64,000 nucleotides of DNA. It comes from Aldrovandia affinis (taxonomy: Eukaryota > Chordata > Actinopteri > Notacanthiformes > Halosauridae). Positions 46,316 through 56,686 of the stretch are shown here, in pieces (the stretch's first letter is position 1; each line of letters opens with the position of its first letter). Below the pieces are notes generated by a model that saw nothing but the letters and a program-made list of their open reading frames with translations, was not told where the DNA came from and made no database searches. Made by a program: the position numbers and the translations under genes. The stretch is taken from NCBI GenBank assembly GCA_029706075.1, contig JAINUG010000047.1, positions 3,046,675-3,110,674 on the forward strand, read 5' to 3'.

Positions 46316-49020
46316 AATAATGCTTTATTGTCTGCTAACACAGAAAATTGTTTTTCATCCAAACAGCTTCCCATACACAACCATATTACATATACTGTAC
46401 ACAAACCATGATAACACAAAACCCATCCATCCATCCATCCATTATCTAAGCCGCTTATTCCTGGTCAGGGTCGCGGGGGGGGGGCTGGAGCCTATCCCAG
46501 CATGCGTTCCGGGCGAGAGGCAGGAATACACCCTGGACAGGTCGCCAATCCATCGCAGGGCACACACACCATTCAATAACACAAAACATCAGTACATATT
46601 ATTACACAGTCGTATTGCTCTTCCCTAGTTATTGCACATGGCCTGCACTATTGCCAATTCAGCATTTTAATAGAATATGGAACAAAATCGTTTTTAAATG
46701 TGATTTTCTTTGCATTGGGGAGTTTAAAGTGCCTTCCCGAGGGCATTAGTTGGTTCTAACTATTTACAACATGGCTGGGGTCCGATGAAATCTTGTTGGC
46801 CTGTCTCAACATGCTATCGTTTTAAGATTTTTGAAAGGTCTACTCGAGTGGTTGTCCAACAATCTTGAAGCAGAACCTGAGCAGTCTGGAAATTTTTGAT
46901 TCTAGCCGCACTGAAAGGTCGTTATACCAGACAGTCATACCATACTGTATCACACTCTGAATGGATGAACAGAAAAATAAATACAGAAGTTAGGGTGGTG
47001 AGCTGATGCAACCTTGGGGTGCTCCACAGCTGGTTGATAGAAGAGAGGAGAGTGTATTATTAACCTTAACCAGCTGCTGTCTGTTTGAAAAAACTAACAA
47101 AAAAATAAGATGGGGATTGATTTGTAGTTTTAGCATTTTTGAGAGAAGAATATTGGTTCAAATACTATTGAATGTAGAGGAGAAATCGATGAAGCACACC
47201 CTAGCAAATGCTTTGGGTTTCTCCAGGTGTTTTGATATGAGATGTGTCAGGGTGGCCACGGAATTGTCTGTGCTGCGTCCGTGACAATACACAAATTGAT
47301 AGGGATCTAGTTTGTTTTGCACTGACACTGAGAGATTGTCAACCACAATTCTCAAGCGATTTCATTAATACAGACATGAGAGCGACTGGTCGGAAATAAT
47401 CGCATTCTCTAGGGCAGGGTTTCTTAGTGAGGGGAGTGATATAGGAGGTCTTCCATACTTTTGGTATGTCTATCAAGAGACAATTGAAAGATAGGTTGTC
47501 AAACTAGAGCCAATTCATTTGCAAAAACTTTTGCAATGAATGCACTGATATTATCGGGACCAGTCGCCTTATGTGCATTTAGCTGTTTAAAAGTATTGGT
47601 AACTTGAGTAACAGTGATCACTACTCTGTCTGAGTCAACAAAGGAGATTGACTGTAGGATATCAGTACAGCCCTTTGAATAGTCCACAGTATCAAACCTG
47701 TTAAAGAATGAGTTCAGTTCTTTCTTTCTTGATAAATCAAGTTCATTATCAGTGATTATAGGCTTGTTAGCCGCTGACATACCTGTCATATTGCTCATTG
47801 TTTCCCACATCCTTCTGGGGTTGCCGGCCTTGAACGCATCCTCCAAGCATTGTGTACTTCTTTTGCCTTTCTGACTTTCTATTTTAACTCCCTTTCAGTT
47901 TGTTTCAGTCCTGGAATGTCCTTGTTCTTAAAAGCAAATTTCCTTAGGTTTATTGTTTATTTGAAGTCTTTGGTGATGTACTGTATATCTTATTATTATT
48001 TTGGTAAACTTTTATCAGTTTTGTAGGGATAATTGACTGCACTCAGAAATGAATTGAGTCTGTTGTGACTGTAGTCATATCATCAAGGGTACCCTGTTTA
48101 AACAGTTCCCATTCAGTGCAGCCCATTTTCCTTCTCTTCTGGTGACCATACTCTGATTGAATTCTGTACAGGTTTGCTGCTCTTTAGTTTAGTGTTGTAT
48201 GTGGGTATTAACTGCATTACATTATGATAAGAATTGGCAATAGGAGGTTTACTCCTTGAATCATAAGGATCTTTCAAGTTCACATAGCACTTATGTAGTA
48301 TGTTTACCTTCCTCATTTGGCATTTCACATACTGGTGTCGTCTCCAAACTGCACTGGTTCAAATCTCCCAGCACAATAGCTGGAGCTTCTGGATGTTGTT
48401 GCTGAAGCTTTTGAACACAGCCCGCTATAGTGGCAGCAGCATGATAAGCTTTCCCACTTGGAGGGGCGTACACTGCAAATAACAGCACGCACCCAAACTC
48501 CCTCGGCAGATAAAATGGTCTTAAACCAAGGCATAGGATTTCAACGTCACCATTACAAACAATGTCCTTGATCGTGTACTGGCGACACCACTTGCATTAA
48601 TATAAAAACAAATTCCTCCCCCTCTGCTTTTTCCCAAATTTGCATCTCTGTCAGCTCATAAAAATGTAAATCCTTAAATTTCATACAGAGTCTGGTATTG
48701 CAGTGTAGCCAGGTTTCCTTAAAACATAGAAACAACGCCTCTCAGAATTCAAAACAGTGCTTTGAGAAGGCACAGATCTCATCCATTTTGTTTGTAATTG
48801 AACGCAGATTTGACAGCACTATGGAGGGGAGTGGTAGTCGGCTTCTCCTTAGTCGTAGTCATATCCGAATGTCGCTCCTCTTCCCTCATTTATTTTGTCA
48901 TCCCACCAATTGCCTTAATTCCTGGGGAATTGTGTGCAGGACCTCGGGAAACAGGGACTGTCCAGTGGGGCTTGATGGACGCATGGCGTGTCGTAGCCCT
49001 AGTAAAGCCTCTTGGGCGTA
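46316..49020 (-). pseudogene. CR1/Rex1-like LINE, second copy type
   Basis: The minus-strand order is endonuclease at 48290-48530 (LLFAVYAPPSGKAYHAAATI, PAIVLGDLNQCSLET), linker at 47499-47846 (RRMWETMSNMTGM, LNAHKATGPDNISAFI) and reverse transcriptase start at 47158-47355 (LDPYQFVYCHGRSTDNSV, CFIDFSSTFNSI with the motif A Asp). Near 47015-47035 is a PQGCISS segment. A C-terminal part lies at 46700-46900 (RQANKISSDPSHV, LMPSGRHFKLP). The palm after PQGCISS is deleted. It shares layout with the LINE at 10714-12673 but is diverged from it. Confidence 0.82.
46423..46575 (+). mobile_element. Short interspersed element with CATC-repeat start
   Basis: It begins with a (CATC)n run, continues TTATCTAAGCCGCTTATTCC, GGCTGGAGCCTATCCCAGC and ACACCCTGGACAGGTCGCC, and ends GCAGGGCACACACACC. 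This is a very common teleost repeat whose class I leave open. A 12-base duplication, ATAACACAAAAC, lies at 46411-46422 and 46576-46587, pointing to LINE-mediated insertion. It sits inside the 3' part of the CR1-like LINE. Confidence 0.88.
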
Positions 49021-49481
49021 AGAGAGAGTGAGCCCGGTGTCTCCCAGTGTCTCATGTTGCCTTTGCAAATATAGCCCAAACAGCCATAATCCTCATAACA
49101 GTTAATCCAACATTAATGACTTCCATCACATAGTGGAAAATATTTAAACAAGAGCATAGAAAACATATAACTTAACAGACGTACTAAAAACAAAACAAAC
49201 GGTGTTGGGAGAAAAACTTTGAACACAGTTCGCCAGCAGAGCACACTGCACACAACACTGCCATAACCTAAATTGTGTACATTTTCCCCCCTTTTGAAAA
49301 CATTGTTCCCCAACAAAATAATAGAAGCTATGAATAAACAATAGTGCAACAGAAACGAGATAACAAGAGTAAGTCCAGATTTAGGGTGGACCCCATGCAG
49401 TTCAGAAATCTGTAATAAAGTCCCTGTAACATTCAGGCCGGGAACAAATTCAGACAGGCTGCAGGGAAGGTACAGCTGGAG
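49021..49481. other. Unassigned, probably 5' flank of the CR1-like LINE
   Basis: The 131-residue minus frame at 49113-49508 is hydrophobic and AT-driven and matches nothing that I recognise. Confidence 0.3.
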
Positions 49482-49908
49482 TCCTAAATTTATTAGTGAC
49501 ACGCCCATTATTTTTCGGAGTTGCTCCTAAATTGCGGAGTTAGGACCAATTTTTTTTTTTTTTTTTTTCTGATTTTTCCCCCGTTTTTCTCCCAATTTAG
49601 TAGCCAATTATACCTCTATTTTAAATTCCCCACCCTGCGAGTCCGCCGCCCGTCCTGTGATTCCTGGACCTATTTCCCCGCCTTCGAGACGGAGATCTTC
49701 CACGGACTCCATTAACCATCTCCTGGTTCTCTGCCGGCTCTCCCTCCCCCCTTCCCCGGAGGTGGACAGCCAAATGCCGCCTTCGGGCTGACCAGGGCCG
49801 GTCTGGTAGAAACGCGGGTTTCGATCCGCGTCTCTAAAACTAGACCGCTGGGCCATCCGCCAGCCAGGACCAACTTTTACCCTTAAAATGCTTTGTGAAT
49901 ACGGGCCC
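49482..49908. mobile_element. Partial second copy of the element with GGGCCC termini
   Basis: It aligns with 28780-28886 (GTCACTC.TAAATTTAGGA and GGTAAAAGTTGGTC on the minus strand) and ends with the terminus GTGAATACGGGCCC. A SINE interrupts it at 49550-49865. The far end of the element is missing. Confidence 0.8.
49550..49865 (-). mobile_element. tRNA-derived SINE, second family
   Basis: On the minus strand a tRNA-like head (GATGGCCCAGCGGTCTAG as box A, GGATCGAAACC as box B) is followed by a body and a poly(A)-type tail (the T-run at 49550-49571). The duplication AGGACCAA lies at 49542-49549 and 49866-49873. The homologous position in the copy at 28840-28850 (ACGACCAACTTTTACCC) is uninterrupted, confirming the insert. 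Confidence 0.9.
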
Positions 49909-50335
49909 AGGATCTTACATTTGACACTCATATTAAAAACACTTCCAGAGTAGCTTTCTTTCACCTAAGAAGCATACTATACCTAAAATTAGGCACATTC
50001 TGTCATTAGAGGATGCAAAAACCTTGATGCATGCTTTTGGTTTGGAACTCTCAACTGTGTGTATTCTCTGTCCCTCTTCTAATAGGTATGCTGCCATAGC
50101 TTACACCTGTCAGGGCTATCTGTATATTTCCTATGCTTGTGCTCCCCTGCTCTTACATAATGCTACTGGCTATAGCACTGCTTTTTTTTCTGACTGCATG
50201 TTCTCTTCTCTGCCTCGGCCTCTGACTCGGGGGCACCAGCCCCCAAGCCCTAGATCCTGCGAGAAGTGTGAGCTGTCCCCATCAACCCTCACCCCCACGC
50301 CTACCCCAGTTCCTGGATCTGGACCCCCTTCACGT
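49909..50335 (+). mobile_element. L2 LINE tail fragment with internal deletion
   Basis: It is the same L2 tail as 26690-27646 but in plus orientation: ACATTTGACACTCATATTAA, AGAGGATGCAAAAACC, then a jump of about 410 bases to TTTGGAACTCTC and TAATAGGTATGCTGCCATAG. The coding part (HAFVASRL... to WNGLP of the other copy) is the piece that is missing. Confidence 0.8.
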
Positions 50336-52235
50336 GGTTTAGCCCCCCACACTGACTACCTAACTTCACGCCACGAGCCTTCAGGCAGCGGGATCAGCTG
50401 AAGTGGTGCAGGTTGTGTCTTGGCACTTTTGTCATTTGTCTGGCATGTCACGCAAATACTGATGCTCTCCTGCACAAATGTGTCCATGCCTGGCCACCAA
50501 TACAGGTCACACAGTCTCTGCTTCGTGAAAATGACACCCTGATGTGTTTCATGAGCTAAAGCTAGTAGCTGCTTCCTAAGTGCAAGAGGAACGAGTAGTC
50601 AGTGTGAGCCCCTGTACACAAACACATCTTGAACTGACATTCAAACAACAACAACAAGCAGGTGTGAGTGCTGGCGGTACAAACTTCACTGTTCTAGGTC
50701 ACCCCTTTTCAATTTGTCCTTTCAAAGCACTGAGCTCGGGGTAAGCTGCACAAATTCCTTCATGGACAATGCTTTCAGATCTGTGTCCAACAGAGCTACT
50801 AGTTCAGGCTATGTAACTGTCTCGCCATTCTCTTCTGCTGGCAGTGGTAAATGGGAGAGGCAGTCTGCTGCATGGTTTTGCAAACCAATACGAACCAACA
50901 CGATACACCACATCATATGTGAAGCACAGAAGTCTGGCTGACTATCGTACAATGCGCATTTCTGCGTGTCCTAAGTCCTTTGTGGCTAGCAATGTGGTGA
51001 GTGCCTGGTGATCCATGTGCAGAGTAAATTTTGTTGCTAATAAGAAAGTCCTCCATTTTTCTACATTTACTGTACTGTGGTTCTCTGTGGCTCAGTTGGT
51101 AGAGCATGGCGTTGGCAACGCTTAGGTTGTGGGTTCAATCCCCACTGGGGCCACATATACTGAAAATGTATGCATTCACTACTGTAGTCGCTTTGGATAA
51201 AAGCGTCTGCTAAATGGCATATATTACTTGCATTCACTGCAGGTAAATGAGCATGAGGCACATGCAACCGTGTGCTCTGTCTCATCAGGGTGAATCTGTG
51301 TCAGTAAGGCTCCTAGCCCATAATCTGAAGCATTAGTGAACTTCCTATGGTAGGAAGTGCCAGCGCCAAACTATTTATTATGTACAATTTTACAGTGTCA
51401 AAGCTCACCTGTGCTATTGCAGTTCATTCAAATTTGTTGTAATGGGGGCATTCTCGCATGGGCTCCATTCCAGATGCGTAGTTTGGCACAAACTTTCCAT
51501 ACCATGCTGTAAGCCCCAGGAACGAGCATAGTGTGGTGGCATCAGTTGGCGTAGGAGCTTCCATGATAGCTCTGACGTGATCTTTGTCAGGTAACTGTAA
51601 CTGTGTGGCCCAGGAACCGTAGACTGGTTTAGTTGAAATTGCACTTTTCATTGTTCAGTTGGAAGCCAGTTTCATTTCCAGTGCAGCTAGCATGACTGTA
51701 AGATTTCTGTCATGCTCTGTCGCTTCCTTTCTGAAGACAATGACATTGTCTGGGCATCAGCTTGGAGAATGCGCTTGAGGTTTAGCGCAATAGGGGACCC
51801 GATAAAGCCTGGATAGACCTGTGCGTTATGAACGTAATCATGTCCCGGCTTTCCTCTGCCTGTAACACCTGATGGTAAGCATTCACTAAATCAATAGTTG
51901 AGAACCTAGTAGCTCCAGGCAGTTCAGAAAATAGGTCATCCATGTAAGGCAGTGTGGATGTCCATTATGATTGCCTTGTTTGGCTGACATAAGTCCACAC
52001 ACAGTTTCACAGCATCATTCTTTTGACATGTGATCACAATGGGCGAAACCCAAGAGAATGTGTCAATCCTGACTATCACATTAGCTTCTAGCAGCCTTTT
52101 TAACTCAGCGGAGACAGCATCTTTAACAGAGAGCGGGAGCCTCCGCAGCTTTTGCTGGGCAGTTTGTACATCCTCTCTGACTTTGACCCGGTGAACAAAC
52201 CTGTAGTAACTAAGTCCATACAACATTACTTCCAA
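50336..52235 (-). pseudogene. Ty3/gypsy pol remnant A
   Basis: The minus-strand order starts with reverse transcriptase at 51936-52235 (AELKRLLEANVIVRIDTFSW, VSPIVITCQKNDAVKLCVDL), with its end at 51414-51651 (DKDHVRAIMEAPTPTDATTL, GLTAWYGKFVPNYA). RNase H debris follows. The integrase zinc-binding region is at about 50400-50600 (LALAHETHQGVI, LYWWPGMDTFVQESISICVT, then CQTND), giving the HHCC pattern. Stops and frameshifts occur throughout, and a SINE lies at 51077-51228. It joins the LTR of gypsy B at about 52236. Confidence 0.75.
51077..51228 (+). mobile_element. tRNA-derived SINE, copy 2
   Basis: Nearly identical to the copy at 29939: GTGGCTCAGTTGGTAGAGCA, box B GGTTCAATCCC and the tail TGGATAAAAGCGTCTGCTAA. 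Only a short possible duplication (TACT, 51073-51076 and 51225-51228) is visible. Confidence 0.88.
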
Positions 52236-52367
52236 GAGGATTTAATATAGAACCGCACAATGTACACATTTCACATAGCCCCCGCCATCTTACCCCAGAC
52301 CCCACCCCCAGTATTCCCATTCAACCTCTGGCCCGTTGACATCAGCCCCACTCCACATATACTACAT
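52236..52367 (-). mobile_element. Partial 3' LTR of gypsy B
   Basis: On the minus strand a polypurine tract AAAAGGGGAGGAA is directly followed by TGTAGTATATGTGG, the start of an LTR. The LTR contains TATATTAAATCC and is cut at about 52236 by gypsy A sequence. Confidence 0.65.
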
Positions 52368-55300
52368 TCCTCCCCTTTTAGGCTAGTTTGGACCCCCCAA
52401 AATAATGTATATGTAGTAAACCCCACATTTTAGCAATTACATCTGAACACTGTCTTTTAATTTTAATTTTTTACAGCCACTAAATGAATATTAGCAGGTA
52501 TCACCAAAGAAACAAAAAAGTAATTTGAACAAAGCATTGTTCCTTTTCTTTCTCTTTTTTTCTTTTTCTTTTTTATATAACAACAATATTAACCGGGTGG
52601 GGCAGGGGTGGACTACCCTACCCCCCACAAGGCAATGATGAGGGAATATTCTGCCCTCTCTTCCACACTGCTTTCAGTCCTCTCTAAGTTACATACTCAC
52701 CAGGACTTTAGGTTTAGGGCGCAAGCTGAATGACGTAAGGGTAACTGTCCACTCTCCAACAGTGGAGCAGTGTCGGCTTGCTGCTGCACCATGCCTGGGG
52801 TAGCATTGTCCTCTACAATTTCCTCTGTCTCCCTTCTCTCCTGAGAAACTTCGAAGGCCTGCTCTGTCACACCATCCTCTGCTTGCAATAGATCCGTGAC
52901 TGATGGCCCCTCCAACTCCCTACTGCACAGTGACGCACATGATGCTGGTGTCTCCTCACCTGTCTGCCACCCTCCAATCTGATGACATAGGACACAGGGC
53001 CCGTTTGGATGAGCACCGAGCCCGGCAGCCACAGTGGTCCTGAACCAAATTTGCGGGCGAACACCTTGTCACCCACCTCCAATCGCCTCTGCCTTGCCTG
53101 TTGGTCAGCTGTTGCAGCTGCTTCTGCTCCACCCTCGCCCGCTCATCTGGATAGAACAAGTCCAGATGCATCTTCAGCTTGTGGCCCATGAGTAACTCTG
53201 CTTGTGATTTACTTGTGGTGGTGTGGGGGGTTACTCTGTATGTGAACAAGAACCTTTTGACCTTTGCCTCCACAGTCCCTTTATCCATTTTCCGCAGGCC
53301 TTCTTTAACCGTCTGCATGGTCCTCTCTGCCAGCCCATCAAAGCTGGGTGACAAGGGGTTGTTGTAATGTGCTTAATTCCATTCACCCTCATGAAGTGAT
53401 TGAACTGTTCACTGGCAAATTGGGTCCCATTATCAGTGACCACTAAGTCTGGAAGACCCACAATGGAGAAAGTCACTGTCAACTTCTTGATGGTTGATGG
53501 TTGACGAGGTCATGACATGAGTTTCAATCCATTTTGAGTGAGCATTGACTATGATTAACAGCATTTTTCCCATGACAAGGCCAGCATAGTCCAGATGGAG
53601 TCTAGAATAAGGCCTAGCTGGCCACTCCCAGGGGTTCAGTGGTGCTTCTGGGGGTGCATGATGCTCTTCCTGGGCTCTGACACATTCCCTCACCTTTCTC
53701 TCCAAATTCAGGTCCATTTTTGGCCACCACATGTAGCTCCGCGCAACACTCTTCATTCTGGCTATGCCAGGATGTGCGTCATATAATGTTTCCACAATCT
53801 GTGTTCTCAAGGACGGTAGCACGACCACCCGTGTCCCCCACAACACACATCCCTGAAGCACGCTCAGTTATTCTTTCTTGCAGAAGAAAGGTTTTTCTCC
53901 ATCTGTCGGGGTGTCCGTCCACCCCACTGTGACCATCTTGCATATTCTTGAAAACACTGGGTCGTGCTCCATTGCCCTGGCAATCTGTTTTGCATCCACC
54001 GGAGATGTGGACAGCCATTCCATCAAGTGGACTGTCATGGCGGGCACTGGTATGTCTTTGCCTTAAGTTTTATGAATAAGGGTGCAGAGGGATCAAGTCG
54101 GTTTGAAAATGTAGCTATTCTAACAAATATCTTCTGTATTAGATAAATGTTATGGAGGTAAGAGGCATATGTACTGGCCCACACAATATTGCAGTATATG
54201 AGATATGGATAACACAAGCTGTAATAAAATGTAAGTAGACAATTCTTGTCATGGAGAAAAAAACTCAGTAGGATCGGAGAGGATTTCTTAAACAGTATTA
54301 AAAGCTTTCATTACGCACAGCTGCAGGGGGACCCGTGTCACGCAAGACATCTTATCTCCTACCTTCAGGTTTAAATGGCATATTTATAACAAACAAACCA
54401 GAAGGGGAGGAAACCAGATAAAAGGGGAGGTAACAGGTCGTTAACTTATGGGAAATAGGAGCCTAGGCGCCACCTGAAGGTAAAACAGACCGGAAAATTA
54501 CTGCAACTCTGCAAAAGTTAGTAACACATCGGGAGGGAGGTTTCCTGCAGTGGGCAAATGTCATAAAGTAACAGATGTTCCTTTTACCTTTTGGCGTGAA
54601 TAACTTTTTGGTAGCCTGGCCATTTAGAACTGCAGTGTCACAAAGAGCTAAATAGTATCAGTGTGTCTTCCTGTGGATATATCTATAGTATTTCAACATT
54701 ACAAAAACAGGACAAATTTTATCCTTCCACATTCTGATTAACTAAGCCACACATTTTCCTGATGACACCAAGTGATTTTGAAACTTTGCTGCATACAAAA
54801 TTGATGTGCTCTCTCCAGTTAAGCCTGTCATAAACCAGCACTCCAATAAATTTGGTGGAGGAAACCTGTGAAATTTCAAGTCCATTGTCACCTTATAGTC
54901 CCCACAGATTCTTACACTCCCATCATGCTTAAGGAGTGGTGCTATGGGGCTTGCCCATTCTGACCACTCAACAGGCTCAATAACCCCCTCGGCTAGTAAT
55001 CGGGCAAGCTCCTGATCAACTTTGTCTTTCATTGCGTAAGGGATGGGTCGTGGTTTAAAAAACGAGGCACACTTCCTGGGTTCACATGGATTTTCCCTGT
55101 TATGCCTTTAAGTCTTCCTAACACACTCTTGAACAGCTCGCTGTGTTTCTCTACAAGTGTGTTGTGTGACACTGCCCGTTTCAAGAATAGCTCTGCCCAA
55201 TTCAATTTCAATTGCTTTAACCAGTCCCTTCAGCACAGTGAGTGGCAACAGTGCTTCTTGATTTTGGTATGTAACTTCAACAGTTACTGAGCCCAGAGTG

Positions 55301-55480
55301 AGAACCTGCTCTCCTGTGTGTGTGAAAGCTTCACCCTGTAATACAGCAGCTCCTCACTGGTGGTTTAGCTGGTAGATTTCACTTTAATCCTGTCTTTGTC
55401 TTTCAAGCCAACCCAGTCTGGGCTATTCTCTGGAATTTGTCATTCAAAACATTTGAAATGCTCATTTCTGTCAACTGCAA
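52368..55480 (-). pseudogene. Ty3/gypsy pol remnant B
   Basis: Upstream pol and the reverse transcriptase start lie at 54890-55480 (DKVDQELARLLAEGVIEPVE, WSEWASPIAPLLKHDGSVRI, then CGDYKVT). The rest of the reverse transcriptase and most of RNase H are missing, and a LINE fragment occupies 54060-54890. Integrase follows on 52700-54060. Zinc-binding region: LYDAHPGIARMKSVARSYMW and later CVRA. Catalytic residues: LHLDYAG, LVVTDNGTQFASEQF and LAERTMQTVKEG. The integrase C-terminal region is VGDKVFARKFGSG. The layout resembles K02A2.6-type fish gypsy elements. Frameshifts lie near 53430 and 53350. Confidence 0.8.
54060..54890 (-). mobile_element. LINE C-terminal fragment inside gypsy B
   Basis: Minus-strand frames at 54735-54890 (EISQVSSTKFIGVLVYDRLN, NFVCSKVSKSLGVIRKM) and 54060-54217 (LIYCNIVWASTYASYLHNIY, SAPLFIKLKAK) are the post-palm region of a jockey/CR1/RTE-type LINE. 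About 500 bases of unrelated AT-rich DNA (54225-54730) separate them. The fragment sits exactly where gypsy B lacks its reverse transcriptase core. Confidence 0.65.
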
Positions 55481-55789
55481 GGGAACTTTAATAGAACTGT
55501 AAACAATTATATATCAAAAACAGAAGTTAATGTATTTAAAAATATATTTAAATGAATGTGTCCTATCCTTGTGGAAAACTCCACAAGGAGTTAGATAAGG
55601 CTTTCCACCAATAATCAATTAAAGGGCAGATCTGTATGTACTGTAGTGCTGGGAACAGACCATTTTACAATAGCTTTCAGCTCTGTCAACGATTAACTCT
55701 CCTCTCTGCATAAATAAAACATTTGCGTAAGATGGAGCTATTATTCTACAATAATATGTAGAATTATTGGAGGGGACAGATAAGCATGC

Positions 55790-56323
55790 GTAGATGCGTG
55801 CAGATAAAGCGAAACGTGAGAAGTGTACAGGGATAGGACAACGGAGAGAGAGAATGATAGCGATAGATAGAAGCGTGAGATAATTAGTCATTAGTAATGT
55901 TAGTAATATATACGCCATTTAGCAGATGCTTTTATCCAAAGCGACTTACAGTAGTGAATGCATACATTTTTGTGGCCCCAGTGGGGATTGAACCCACAAC
56001 CTAAGCATTGCCAACGCTGTGCTCTACCAACTGAGCCACAGAGAACCACATAGTAACTTAATCTAAATCCCTAATGTTAGTAGATTAGTACTATATACAT
56101 CTAACTAATATATACAAAGTGTTTTAGAAAGAAAGGAGGAAGTAAACGAGATAAGAAACCAAGATAGACAAACCGTAAAGTTGAATTTCCCGAAGTGCAA
56201 ATGACAAAGACAAGGAGTGGATCTCAAACAACAAGGAACAGAATGTGAATGAAACGTGAATGATAAGAATAATATATAAACAAAGTACAAAAACAAACCG
56301 AACAGACATTGCAAAACATAACA
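55790..56323 (-). mobile_element. 3' LTR of gypsy C
   Basis: On the minus strand it starts TGTTATGTTTTGCAATG, right after the purine tract GGGAGGAGG. It matches the 5' LTR and solo LTRs E and F. It is interrupted by a SINE and truncated at its far end before the U5 part. Confidence 0.8.
55907..56050 (-). mobile_element. tRNA-derived SINE, copy 3
   Basis: Reverse complement of the copies at 29939 and 51077 (TGGCTCAGTTGG, GGTTCAATCCC and the L2-type tail). TAGTAA flanks it at 55901-55906 and 56051-56056. The 5' LTR of the same element (about 58285-58300) has the same site without the SINE. Confidence 0.92.
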
Positions 56324-56410
56324 GTACCTCCTCCCTAAGAAACGCCTCTTGGCGTTTCAACCAGATAAGGCACATGAAGACGGATAAACAGACAGTCCAG
56401 GATGCTAGGT

Positions 56411-56606
56411 GGAGGGAAGTAAGGCAGATGCGGGTCAAACACTGGGCAGGATCTCAGACAGGTCAGGATTCGGCTAGGCGGAGGGAAGTCAGGCAGGCAA
56501 GGGTCAAAACACGGGGCGGGATCTCAGACAGGTCAGGAATCGGCTAGGCAGAGGGAACTCAGACAGACGAGGGTTAAAGCACGTGGCGGGATCTCAGACA
56601 GGTAAG
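56411..56606. repeat. Three tandem copies of a 69-70-base unit
   Basis: Units start at 56411, 56480 and 56550. Each begins GAGGGAA and contains GGGATCTCAGACAGGT or a close variant. They are 80-90 percent alike by eye. They lie between the remaining pol and the 3' LTR of gypsy C. Confidence 0.9.
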
Positions 56607-56686
56607 GGGTTCTACTCGGGAAACAGGGGACTCGGGAACTGATGGCGCAATCATAGGGGCGATGGGGGAACAAGCAGGTGGCTGGC

